A stretch of 45,888 nucleotides of DNA from contig NZ_JACIIV010000029.1 of the NCBI RefSeq assembly GCF_014205635.1, positions 1 to 45,888 on the forward strand, given 5' to 3'. The position numbers and the translations under genes were made by a program. This document shows positions 38,593 to 45,888 of this stretch, piece after piece (within the stretch, counting starts at the first letter, position 1; each line of letters starts with the position of its first letter). The notes beneath the pieces are model-generated. The model was given only the letters and a program-made list of their open reading frames with translations. It did no database searches and had not been told where the DNA came from. Source of the stretch: Polymorphobacter multimanifer. Lineage in GTDB: Bacteria > Pseudomonadota > Alphaproteobacteria > Sphingomonadales > Sphingomonadaceae.

Positions 38593-38608
38593 TGTAACGG
38601 CGCCTGGG

Positions 38609-38633
38609 GCGTTCGCGGGATCGAACGCGTTCG
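38609..38633. promoter_or_regulatory. Palindromic repeat upstream of the monooxygenase gene
   Basis: GCGTTCG (38609-38615) pairs with CGAACGC (38622-38628), and CGAACGCGTTCG (38622-38633) is itself a perfect 12-base palindrome. This gives three alternating half-sites, 17 bases after the gcrA stop and 90 bases before the monooxygenase start. It could be an operator for the catabolic island or a gcrA terminator stem. Confidence 0.35.
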
Positions 38634-38722
38634 GCGTTTTGCTGAACTTCCCCTGCGACTCCCGGCAGCTTGCATGGTGCCGATTGCCTGCTTACCCTTG
38701 CGTCAACCAAGGGAACTGCTGA

Positions 38723-40204
38723 ATGACTAACATCACCGAGCATGAAGTGCTGATTGTCGGCGCCGGGCTCTCGGGCATCGGTGCTGCCGTCCATCTGATG
38801 CGCGATGCGCCGGACCGCAGCTTCGCCATTCTCGAAGGGCGTGAGCGCATCGGCGGCACCTGGGACCTGTTCCGCTACCCCGGCGTCCGCTCGGATTCGG
38901 ACATGCACACGCTCGGCTATCGCTTCAAGCCATGGACAGCGGCGAAGGCCATTGCCGATGGCCCAAGCATCCGCAGCTATATTGCCGAGACTGCAGCCGA
39001 GCATGGCATCGAGAAGCACATCCGCTTCGGCCACACGGTCAGGGCCGCCGCCTGGGACAGCGCCGCCGCGCGCTGGACCGTCACCGCCCAACTTGCGGAT
39101 GGCAGCACGGCGCAGCTTCGCTGCCGCTTCCTGTTCATGTGCTCGGGCTATTATTCATACAGCGAAGGCTATCGCCCGACATGGGAGGGCGAGGCGGATT
39201 TTGCCGGCGCCATTGTCCACCCGCAATTCTGGCCCGAAGGCCTCGACTATGCAGGCAAGCGCGTCGTCGTCATCGGCTCGGGCGCCACGGCTGTGACGCT
39301 CGTGCCCGAGATGGCAAAGCAGGCGGCGAAGGTGACGATGCTGCAGCGCTCGCCTACGTGGGTGGTGAGCCGCCCGTCGGAAGACGGAATTGCCAATCTC
39401 CTTCGCAAGCTGCTTCCGGCGCAGACCGCCTACGATGTCGTGCGCTGGAAGAACGTGACGCTTGGCCAATGGTTCTACCGGCAGACCCGCGCCAACCCCG
39501 GCAAAATCCGCAGGCAACTCCTCAAACGGCTGCAGACGCTATTGCCGGCCGGCTATGACATGGCGCACTTCACCCCGCGCTACGACCCTTGGGACCAGCG
39601 CCTTTGCCTGGTGCCCGATGCCGATCTGTTCACGGCACTCGGCTCGGGCAAGGCAGAAATTGTCACCGACCATATCGAGCGGTTCACCACGACCGGGATC
39701 CAGCTCAAGTCCGGCAAGCATCTTGCTGCCGATGTCATCGTCACGGCCACTGGCCTGAAACTCGAAGCCCTCGGCGGCATGGCGATCACCGTCGATGGCG
39801 TGCCGCGTCGTTCGGCCGACAGCCTGGCGTACAAGGGAATGATGTTCAGCCACATTCCCAATCTTGCGGTCAGCTTCGGTTACATCAACGCCAGCTGGAC
39901 GCTGCGATCGGACCTGATCGCCGAATATGTGTGCCGCATCTTGAACCACATGAAGGCGACCGGGACCGACATCGCCCTGCCTACGCCGGCCGCCGATGTG
40001 GTGCCCGAAAGGCTCGCGATGGACCTGAGCTCGGGCTATGTGCAGCGCGGTGCCGATGCCCTGCCCCGCTCGGGCAACCGCGCCCCATGGATGGTGACGG
40101 CAAGCTACACCCATGACCGGCAGGAGCTGCGCGATGGTGCAGTGACCGACGAGATGGTGTTCGCCACCGCCCAGCCGGCCCTGTTCGCCGAAGCCGCGGA
40201 ATAG
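38723..40204 (+). CDS. Flavin-containing monooxygenase, Baeyer-Villiger type (EthA-like)
   Basis: 493 residues. FAD motif GAGLSG is at 13-18, RIGGTWDLFRYPGVRSDSD at about 42-60 is strongly conserved in EthA-like enzymes, the Baeyer-Villiger fingerprint FAGAIVHPQFWP is at 160-171, and the NADPH motif GSGATA is at 185-190. It should insert oxygen next to a ketone to give an ester or lactone, using NADPH and O2. It opens the right-hand catabolic island and is convergent with the dioxygenase gene nine bases away. Ketone substrate unknown. Confidence 0.92.
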   Translation: MTNITEHEVLIVGAGLSGIGAAVHLMRDAPDRSFAILEGRERIGGTWDLFRYPGVRSDSDMHTLGYRFKPWTAAKAIADGPSIRSYIAETAAEHGIEKHIRFGHTVRAAAWDSAAARWTVTAQLADGSTAQLRCRFLFMCSGYYSYSEGYRPTWEGEADFAGAIVHPQFWPEGLDYAGKRVVVIGSGATAVTLVPEMAKQAAKVTMLQRSPTWVVSRPSEDGIANLLRKLLPAQTAYDVVRWKNVTLGQWFYRQTRANPGKIRRQLLKRLQTLLPAGYDMAHFTPRYDPWDQRLCLVPDADLFTALGSGKAEIVTDHIERFTTTGIQLKSGKHLAADVIVTATGLKLEALGGMAITVDGVPRRSADSLAYKGMMFSHIPNLAVSFGYINASWTLRSDLIAEYVCRILNHMKATGTDIALPTPAADVVPERLAMDLSSGYVQRGADALPRSGNRAPWMVTASYTHDRQELRDGAVTDEMVFATAQPALFAEAAE

Positions 40205-40213
40205 GCCATCTTT

Positions 40214-41692
40214 TTACCTCGGCAGGTGTACCCTCTCCACCCAGTAAGCATGGGTGCCGCTGGAGATCTTGTGCGGCAGCGCCAGCCGGCAAACCGGGCC
40301 GGCCTCGATGTCCCTGGCATCCACAAGGATGCACTCGGAGGTGCCACGGTTCTCGTCGATGATGAAGCTGACGAGATAGCCATCATCCTCCGAACTGGCA
40401 TTCACCCGCGGTGCAAACGGCGCTTCGCTGGCATAGCGGCCCTCGGGCAACGTCAAGGACCAGCTCTCGCCGGTTTCCAGATCATGCTTCACGAATCCGT
40501 TGAACAGGAACCAACCCGGCTTGGTGGTGGTGCTGTAGGCGTAGCGGTAGGGGTGCCCGCTCATCCGCTGGTTGTAGGTACCGAACTCTAGAATCCGGTC
40601 ATCGAGTGATTGCTCATGCGTCTCGCCGGTGGCCAGGTTGAAGCGCCATCGGTGCAGCTTCGGCTTGAAGCTGTGCTCGTCGACATAGGCCATCATGTGT
40701 CCATAGCCATCGGCGTTCTTGAGCGGCGCCGGCATCGGATTGTGCTGGAAATAGCCGTCCATGATCACTTCATCGCCCTCTTCCCAGGCGTTGAGGAAGT
40801 GCAGCACATAGGTCGGTGCCGCCTCGAACCAGCGGATCTGGTCGGGCGTGCCATGGCGCGGGATCAGCGCAAACCTGCTCGGCAGCGGATGCTGGCGCGC
40901 GACATGAATGTCTTTCTTGAGCAGTTCGGCATCCCAGAACAGCGGAAAATCGTTCAAGATCGACCAATTCTTGGTGAATGCCATGTCGTGCGGCAGCCGT
41001 GGCCCCGGCAGCGGCACCGGCACATAATGCACAAGCTTGCCGGCGGGATCGACCACGCCATAGTGCATGAAAGGCGCATGCTTGGAATAGTTGAAGAATA
41101 GAAGCTCACCGGTCTCGAGATCGACCTTGGGATGGGCGCTGATGCCATCGAGCGGCACCCAGGGCGCGATGCCTTCGGCTTCGAGCGTCTCGGCATCGAG
41201 CGCATAAGCTTCGCCACATTGGTAGAAGGTGGTGAGCGCCTGCGAGCGGTGGACCACCACATCAGTCGAGCTGGCATCCTTCAGCCGGCCATGCGCCCCG
41301 AAGCCGGGGCGAGTGCTGACGCCTGGGCCGTCCATCAGCCCACCCCACAAGGCCCGCTCGGCCTCCTGTTCGGCCTCGAAGCCGCGGGTACGGATGAAGC
41401 GGTTGCGGTAGCTGGCACGGCCCCCCGAAAAACTGACCTGGTGAAGCATGCCGTCCCCATCGAACGGATGATAACGACCGAGCGGCTGATGGACCGGGTT
41501 CTCGGTGTTGCGGATGTAGATTCCGTCGATATCGGTCGGGATTGCGCCTTCGATCACCGGCAACTCTTCGACGGTCACCTCTTCCCGCAATGGTGTCCAG
41601 GCGCCATTCAAATAGGGGTGGTTGCTCGGCTGAAGCGTCACCTTTACGGGCGGCTCGCGGAGCACTTGAGCGGAATAATCGGGCGGTGCCAT
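40214..41692 (-). CDS. Carotenoid-cleavage/lignostilbene-type dioxygenase
   Basis: 492 residues from ATG 41692, which has AAGGGG upstream. The seven-bladed propeller family is recognised by YHPFDGDGMLH near 74-84 and by the four iron-binding histidines: His187 (SAHPK), His235 (LPHDM), His298 (LHFLNAW) and His481 (GTHAYW). Such enzymes split a C=C bond with O2; in sphingomonads many act on stilbenes from lignin (NOV1/LSD group) rather than carotenoids. No signal peptide. It is divergent from the epoxide-hydrolase-like gene. The true olefin is unknown. Confidence 0.92.
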   Translation of the reverse strand: MAPPDYSAQVLREPPVKVTLQPSNHPYLNGAWTPLREEVTVEELPVIEGAIPTDIDGIYIRNTENPVHQPLGRYHPFDGDGMLHQVSFSGGRASYRNRFIRTRGFEAEQEAERALWGGLMDGPGVSTRPGFGAHGRLKDASSTDVVVHRSQALTTFYQCGEAYALDAETLEAEGIAPWVPLDGISAHPKVDLETGELLFFNYSKHAPFMHYGVVDPAGKLVHYVPVPLPGPRLPHDMAFTKNWSILNDFPLFWDAELLKKDIHVARQHPLPSRFALIPRHGTPDQIRWFEAAPTYVLHFLNAWEEGDEVIMDGYFQHNPMPAPLKNADGYGHMMAYVDEHSFKPKLHRWRFNLATGETHEQSLDDRILEFGTYNQRMSGHPYRYAYSTTTKPGWFLFNGFVKHDLETGESWSLTLPEGRYASEAPFAPRVNASSEDDGYLVSFIIDENRGTSECILVDARDIEAGPVCRLALPHKISSGTHAYWVERVHLPR

Positions 41693-41816
41693 GGAATAAG
41701 CCCCTTTCGTTGACGCTAAGGTAAAGCAGCCGGTACGATTGTGCAACTTTGATGGTTGACCCGATTGTCGCACTGTCAGATGCTCTGCCCAGCAACGAAA
41801 TTTGGGGAGAGCGGTG
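41693..41816. promoter_or_regulatory. Divergent promoter region with near direct repeats
   Basis: The dioxygenase and the epoxide-hydrolase-like gene start back to back here. CGATTGT opens two similar 13-base blocks at 41736-41748 and 41762-41774, 26 bases apart (about two and a half helical turns). Their spacing suits a regulator dimer. A TTGAC at 41756-41760 lies between them. Confidence 0.35.
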
Positions 41817-42287
41817 ATGCGGCAACTGATCGGGCTTGTGATGGCGATGATCCTGCTGGTCTCATCGCCGGCATTTGCGCAGGAGAAGACCATGAGCACT
41901 GATCCGAAAATCGCGGTTGTCGAGAAGATGATCGACGCCTGGAACACGCGCAACTGGCAGCTGGTCGGAGACCTTTTTGCCGAGGACGGCGTGCTGCATT
42001 CGATGATGATCGAGCCGGTTGTCGGCCGTGCCGCGATCGCATCGCGGATCAACGCCATGGGCGCCGGCATATCCCAGATCACGCTCGATATCCAGCGCAT
42101 CGGCCGCGTTGGCGACGCCGTCATCATCGAGCGCGTCGATCGCTTCACCTACAAGGGCCACACAGGCGAAGTGCCAGTGGTCGGAATCCTCACCGTCGAG
42201 GGCAACCATGTGAAGGTGTGGCGCGAATATTATGATCGCGCACAGCTGGTCGCAGCGATGGGACTGAAGGAAGACTTTCACAAGTAG
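41817..42287 (+). CDS. Exported limonene-epoxide-hydrolase-like (NTF2-fold) protein
   Basis: 156 residues from ATG 41817, chosen for its signal peptide (MRQLIGLVMAMILLVSSPAFAQ) and GGGGAGAG upstream. The mature part has the cone-shaped NTF2 fold. ERVD (Arg106, Asp108) and WREYYD (135-140) align with the RxD and WRD catalytic segments of limonene-1,2-epoxide hydrolase, but the last acid is Glu137 instead of Asp. It may open an epoxide in the periplasm, or be a related non-catalytic binding protein. Divergent from the dioxygenase and 21 bases before the HxlR gene. Confidence 0.75.
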   Translation: MRQLIGLVMAMILLVSSPAFAQEKTMSTDPKIAVVEKMIDAWNTRNWQLVGDLFAEDGVLHSMMIEPVVGRAAIASRINAMGAGISQITLDIQRIGRVGDAVIIERVDRFTYKGHTGEVPVVGILTVEGNHVKVWREYYDRAQLVAAMGLKEDFHK

Positions 42288-42308
42288 CGGGGTTTCCACT
42301 CCCGCGCT

Positions 42309-43274
42309 ATGATTGGCGCTGTAATGGGCGACTCAACTCTTATTCGTACCTGCTCGATTTGGCGGGCACTCGAGGTGGTCGGGGATACCCCGACGCTGCT
42401 CATTCTTGAGGCAGCTTTTCTCGGTGCGCGGCGCTTCGACGATTTCTGGCGCGAGACAGGCCTGCTCAAGGCGCTGCTGTCAGACCGGCTGAAGAAGCTG
42501 GTGGAAGCCGGTGTGCTGGAAAAGGCGCAATATCATGAACGCCCGCCGCGCTATCGCTACCGGCTGACGCAAAAAGGTCGCGAGGTCTATCCGGTCGCCC
42601 TCGCACTGCTGCAATGGGAAAAGGACTGCGGCGATCATGCGGCTGGCGCCCGCACGATCCGCCTGACCCACAAGACGTGCGGAATGGAGTTTCGTGCCGT
42701 TGCTGCCTGTGGTGGCTGCCAAGGCGATGTGGATGCCACCAATGTCGATTGGCTCGAAGGGCCGGGCGTCGGCTGGATGGCGCCACTTTACAGCCGACGC
42801 CGCCAACTCCGCGAGCAGGTTGGAGATGGCAGCCTGTTGTTCCGGGAAGCGGCCCAATTGATGGGGGACCGCTGGGCGAGCCTCATCCTGCGTTCGATCT
42901 TCACCGGGATTCGCAGTTTCGATGGCATCCGTGCCGACACTGCAATGGCAACCAATATCCTGTCCGAACGCCTGCATTGGCTGGCAACTCGCGGCGTCAT
43001 CCGCCAGGCAGCCGTGATTGGCCAGCCGGGCCGCAATGAGTATCGACTCACGCGCAAGGGCGTTGCCTATTACCCCGCGCTGCTGATGCTGCTGGTATGG
43101 GGAGATCGCTATTATGTCTCACCCGAAGGCCCACCGCTGCTGCTCACCCACAAGGCTTGTGGTGCAGTGCTCAAGCCCGAGATAGTCTGCTCGCACTGCC
43201 GCGCTCCGCTCGATGCGGGGGATGTTGAGTTTGTGCTGGAACCGATCCCGACCGATCTCGCTGAGGCTGTTTAG
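42309..43274 (+). CDS. Tandem-duplicated HxlR regulator with two zinc sites
   Basis: 321 residues made of two similar halves. Each half has an HxlR winged helix (about 15-115 and 175-275; RFDDFWRETGLLKALLSDRLKKL matches SFDGIRADTAMATNILSERLHWL) followed by an identical metal-site spacing, HKxCG, nine residues, CxxC: His121, Cys124, Cys134, Cys137 and His281, Cys284, Cys294, Cys297. The first half keeps the N-terminal Cys15 of redox-sensing HxlR proteins; the second does not. ATG 42324 is an alternative start. It lies at the centre of the island and probably regulates it as a one-chain pseudo-dimer. Family clear, effector unknown. Confidence 0.85.
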   Translation: MIGAVMGDSTLIRTCSIWRALEVVGDTPTLLILEAAFLGARRFDDFWRETGLLKALLSDRLKKLVEAGVLEKAQYHERPPRYRYRLTQKGREVYPVALALLQWEKDCGDHAAGARTIRLTHKTCGMEFRAVAACGGCQGDVDATNVDWLEGPGVGWMAPLYSRRRQLREQVGDGSLLFREAAQLMGDRWASLILRSIFTGIRSFDGIRADTAMATNILSERLHWLATRGVIRQAAVIGQPGRNEYRLTRKGVAYYPALLMLLVWGDRYYVSPEGPPLLLTHKACGAVLKPEIVCSHCRAPLDAGDVEFVLEPIPTDLAEAV

Positions 43275-43309
43275 CGCTTTCAAGACCATACCGACCCCGC
43301 TAGTCTGGC

Positions 43310-44200
43310 ATGATGGGACATGGGGACATACGGGTGGCAATCGTCACTGGGGCGGGCAAGGGCCTGGGAGCAGCATTTGCCTGCGCGCTTGCTGCCGACG
43401 GGCTTTCAGTACTCGTCAACAACCGTCAGCGCCTTGGGATGAGCGATTCGGCCGCGGAAACCGTTGCGGAGATCGAAGCAGATGGAGGGACGGCAGCGGC
43501 CGACCTTCATGACATCACGGCACCGGGCGCTGCTGAGGCGATGGTCGTTTCGGCCGTTGCCGCCTTTGGCGGGATTGATGTGCTAGTGCTCAACGCCGGT
43601 ATCACCGGGCCGATCGCCAAGGTCGGAGCGCTGGACGAAGCGACGCTGAGGAAGGTCCTCGAAACCAACTTTTTCGCCCAGGCAGCGCTGGTCACGGCCG
43701 CTCTGCCGCATCTGCGGTCACGGCCGGGAGGGCGGATCATTTTCATCTCCTCCACAGCCGGACTGCATGGCCTCAAGGGACGACCGGCTTACGCGGCATC
43801 GAAGGGCGCGCTCAACGGCTATGCGCTGAGCCTCGCCGATGAGCTTCGTCGCGATGGAATTGGCGTCAACATCTTGATGCCCTATGCCGCCACGCCGATG
43901 ACCGCCGGTACCGCGGATGCCGCCGCCGGTCTGCTGGCCCCCATCCGGACCTGCGCCGCGCTGCGCTGGCTGGCATCGCCCGCCTGCACCGCCACCGGGC
44001 AGATCTGGGTCGCGGGAGGCGGGCAGTTTCGCCGGGCGATTTCGGTGGAAAGTCGTGGGCTTGGGGAGGCCGAAGCCACGCCGGAATGGCTGGCCGACCA
44101 TGCCGACGTGCTTGCCGACCTCACCGGGGCACGCAGCTATACCGGTGCCGAGGCGGCGTTTGCCGATCTTTTTGCCGATGCCAAGGGGAGAGCCGAATGA
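43310..44200 (+). CDS. Short-chain dehydrogenase/reductase with long C-terminus
   Basis: 296 residues. TGAGKGLG is at 13-20, NAG at 95-97, Asn120, catalytic Ser148, Tyr161 and Lys165, all in place. VNNRQR after the second strand and a C-terminal extension of about 50 residues resemble the dehydrogenase part of bacterial 17-beta-HSD4/MFE-2-type enzymes, which oxidise 3-hydroxyacyl-CoA or sterol hydroxyls. The next gene (SnoaL-like) overlaps its stop as ATGA. Substrate not known. Confidence 0.88.
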   Translation: MMGHGDIRVAIVTGAGKGLGAAFACALAADGLSVLVNNRQRLGMSDSAAETVAEIEADGGTAAADLHDITAPGAAEAMVVSAVAAFGGIDVLVLNAGITGPIAKVGALDEATLRKVLETNFFAQAALVTAALPHLRSRPGGRIIFISSTAGLHGLKGRPAYAASKGALNGYALSLADELRRDGIGVNILMPYAATPMTAGTADAAAGLLAPIRTCAALRWLASPACTATGQIWVAGGGQFRRAISVESRGLGEAEATPEWLADHADVLADLTGARSYTGAEAAFADLFADAKGRAE

Positions 44201-44721
44201 CCGTCGAGGAATTGCTGGCGCGCACCGCCATCACCGATGTGCTGATCCGCTACGCCAAGGGGGCCGACCGCGGGGACATCGAGCTGATTGCGCCTGCTTA
44301 TCACGACGATGCGATAGAGGATCATGGCGGTACCTTTCTGGGACCGGCCGCCGATTATCTGAAGGGTATGGCAAAGGTACTGCCGACGGCCCCTCGGATG
44401 ACGCATATGGTTACCAACATCATGGTCGAGGTGACCGGGAACACGGCACGCGCCGAAAGCTATTGGCTTACCTTTTCGCGCCGCGAAGGTGCGGAACCAT
44501 TCGACAGCCTGACGATGGCGCGGATCCTCGACAAGTTCGAGGATCGCGGGAATGGCTGGAAGATCGCGCATCGCCGGCTGAGCTGGGAATGGAACCATGA
44601 GATGCCGCTCGCCGAAAGCTGGGGGCGCGGGCAGATCGCGCCCGATCCGGCGAAGCTGGTTCGGGGCGGCAAGAAGCCCGATGATCTGGCCTACAGCGCC
44701 TGGTGGGGAGAAACGGCATGA
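44197..44721 (+). CDS. SnoaL-like NTF2-fold protein
   Basis: 174 residues from ATG 44197, which overlaps the SDR stop. The pattern LLARTAITDVLIRYAKGADRGD, YHDDAIEDHG and ILDKFEDRGNGWKIAHRRLSW is the SnoaL_4/NTF2-like group that includes dehydratase-, hydrolase- and isomerase-like enzymes of steroid and aromatic catabolism (scytalone dehydratase fold). Asp/His residues at 24, 37 and 43 could be catalytic. No signal. It is intact, in contrast to its paralogue at 45458, and is followed by a second SDR overlapping its stop. Confidence 0.87.
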   Translation: MTVEELLARTAITDVLIRYAKGADRGDIELIAPAYHDDAIEDHGGTFLGPAADYLKGMAKVLPTAPRMTHMVTNIMVEVTGNTARAESYWLTFSRREGAEPFDSLTMARILDKFEDRGNGWKIAHRRLSWEWNHEMPLAESWGRGQIAPDPAKLVRGGKKPDDLAYSAWWGETA

Positions 44722-45461
44722 AGATCGAAGGCTGTGTGGCGCTGGTGACCGGCGGCAACCGGGGCATCGGCGAAGGGTTTGTCGAGGAGCTGCTCGCGGC
44801 GGGGGCTGCGAAGGTCTATATCGGCGCTCGTAAGCTGGAAGATGCGCAAGCTGCGGCAGCACGGGACCCTCGGCTGGTGGGGGTGCAACTCGACGTGACC
44901 GACGAGGCGCAGGTGTCGGCTGCCGCAGCGCTGGCTGGGGATGTGAGCCTGCTCGTCAACAATGCCGGTGCCTTCTCGATGCAGACTTTGCTGGGGGCAC
45001 CGTCGCTCGATGCGCTGCGGGCGGAAATCGAGACCAACTACATCGGGATGGTGAGCATGGTGCGGGCGTTTGCGCCGGTGCTGAAGGCCAATGGTGGCGG
45101 TGCCGTTGTCAATGTGCTCTCGGCCGGCGCCATTGTTTCAGTGCCGGGGATGGGGGGGTACAGCCCGTCCAAATTCGCCGCTCGGGCGGCTTGCGATGCG
45201 CTGCGTGCCGAGCTGGCGCCGCAGGGGACGCATGTGGCGGCACTGATCGTCGGCTCGGTCGATACCCGCATGGCGGCGCATGTGACGCATGTCGCCAAGT
45301 CTTCGCCGCGGGACATCGGCCGGGCAGGGCTGGCGGCAGCAAGGCACCGCATCAACGAGCATGATACCGATGCCCATGCCATTTCGGTGAGGGCACATCT
45401 GGCGCGTGATCCCGGCGGCCTTGCCGCTGCGATGGCCAGGGCTGTGCAGGGAGATAAATGA
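44718..45461 (+). CDS. Short-chain dehydrogenase/reductase
   Basis: 247 residues. TGGNRGIG is at 11-18, NNAG at 81-84, Asn107, Ser135, Tyr148 and Lys152 complete. It resembles SDRs of dehydrogenation steps in ring-compound breakdown; NRGIGEGFVEELLAAGAAKVYIGAR is typical of one sphingomonad group. It starts within the SnoaL stop (ATGA) and its own stop overlaps the next SnoaL start, so four genes are coupled in the order SDR, SnoaL, SDR, SnoaL. Confidence 0.88.
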   Translation: MKIEGCVALVTGGNRGIGEGFVEELLAAGAAKVYIGARKLEDAQAAAARDPRLVGVQLDVTDEAQVSAAAALAGDVSLLVNNAGAFSMQTLLGAPSLDALRAEIETNYIGMVSMVRAFAPVLKANGGGAVVNVLSAGAIVSVPGMGGYSPSKFAARAACDALRAELAPQGTHVAALIVGSVDTRMAAHVTHVAKSSPRDIGRAGLAAARHRINEHDTDAHAISVRAHLARDPGGLAAAMARAVQGDK

Positions 45462-45808
45462 TGGCCAACACAATGGAAAGTCTCATCGCCAAGCAGGACA
45501 TTGCCGATTGCCTGGCGCGATATGCCCGGGGTGTCGATCGCACCGATGGCCCCCTGCTCCACAGCTGCTACTGGGACGATGCGATCGAGGAGCATGGCTC
45601 GAGCTATGTCGGGCCGGCACGGGCCTATGTCGATGGTGCCATCGCCCGGCTGGCCGGTGCCGGCACCATGGGGCATTATTTGTGCAACATCCATTATGAG
45701 TTCGACGAGACCGGGACGGTGGCCTGGGTGGAGACTTATGTGCTTACGTTTGCACGATTTCCCAAGGCGGGTGAGCCCTGGGACACGCTGACCTGTGCAC
45801 GGCGGTGA
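45458..45808 (+). pseudogene. SnoaL-like gene truncated by an insertion
   Basis: 116 residues from ATG 45458, against 174 in the paralogue at 44197. The two align through RYARGVDRTDG, DDAIEEHG and EPWDTLTCAR. At that point the intact copy continues with ILDKFED, but this one reads one more Arg and stops with TGA at 45806-45808. The missing part is the last strands and helix of the NTF2 fold, so the product is probably unstable. The sequence right after the break has insertion-sequence-like repeats, so disruption by a mobile element is the best explanation. Confidence 0.72.
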
Positions 45809-45888
45809 CAAACCAGGCCATTGGATCGTCGGCGGCGTGTCGATGAGGGCGGTGTAAAACCCGGCCATTGGTTAGGCTTGTCCCTTTG
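45802..45888. mobile_element. Likely end of an insertion sequence (IS21-like layout)
   Basis: Two 21-base direct repeats, 45804-45824 and 45851-45871, match at 18 positions and share the core GGCCATTGG; the second begins GGTGTAAAACCC. Repeated subterminal blocks starting with TGT/TGA and AAA are typical of IS21-family ends. The element continues beyond the window, so no transposase is seen and the family is tentative. Confidence 0.45.

Overview
The window reads as a chromosomal segment of a high-GC alphaproteobacterium, most likely a sphingomonad (Sphingomonadales). The signs are a plsX-fabH-ihfA-merR cluster behind rpmF, a GcrA cell-cycle regulator, a five-gene sdhCDA-x-sdhB operon, two large TonB-dependent receptors and many tightly overlapping gene starts. 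Order and family are inferred from gene content only; no 16S or marker phylogeny was possible.

Layout. Positions 1-1915 are a scar region: the last 24 codons of an IS110-type transposase, then an unrecognised two-zinc-ribbon gene cut by an in-frame TGA, then decayed non-coding DNA. From 1916 to 12762 every gene is on the minus strand. In transcription order these are an acyl-CoA dehydrogenase, an APH-fold kinase and a small DUF6285-type protein (together resembling LvaC-LvaA-LvaB of 4-hydroxyacid catabolism), a Tat-exported alpha/beta hydrolase, a MATE exporter and a DUF1330 protein. They are followed by sdhC, sdhD, sdhA, a 117-residue unknown and sdhB, then a PaaI-type thioesterase and ZapE. 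From 13013 the plus strand carries a TonB-dependent receptor, a strong terminator, and a pnuC / ribosylnicotinamide-kinase / SDR / prmA run. A 51-residue small gene and ligA follow on the minus strand, then a class I aminotransferase on the plus strand.

Positions 21950-22155 hold a cluster of GC-rich hairpins. Next come a second TonB-dependent receptor with a divergent TetR regulator, then DoxX-like, serine hydrolase and recN (minus strand). The housekeeping run rpmF-plsX-fabH-ihfA-merR-parA (plus) follows, then an RND pump without an outer-membrane channel, an ABC-2 permease (both minus) and gcrA (plus).

From 38723 to the end the character becomes accessory and catabolic: a Baeyer-Villiger-type flavin monooxygenase, a carotenoid-cleavage-type dioxygenase, an exported limonene-epoxide-hydrolase-like protein, a tandem-duplicated HxlR regulator with two matching zinc sites, and an alternating SDR / SnoaL / SDR / SnoaL operon. 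The last SnoaL gene stops where its intact paralogue continues, and near-identical subterminal repeats then begin, so the window appears to end inside an insertion sequence.

How the parts may work together: the Lva-like trio would phosphorylate and dehydrate 4-hydroxyacyl-CoAs toward beta-oxidation; pnuC plus kinase would import and phosphorylate nicotinamide riboside; the right-hand island looks like oxygenative breakdown of a hydrophobic ring compound or terpenoid/stilbenoid. No rRNA, tRNA or CRISPR array was seen. The best candidates for something under-described are the right-hand island with its duplicated zinc-HxlR regulator, the Lva-like module fused by overlaps to an exporter and exported hydrolase, and the extra gene inside the sdh operon.
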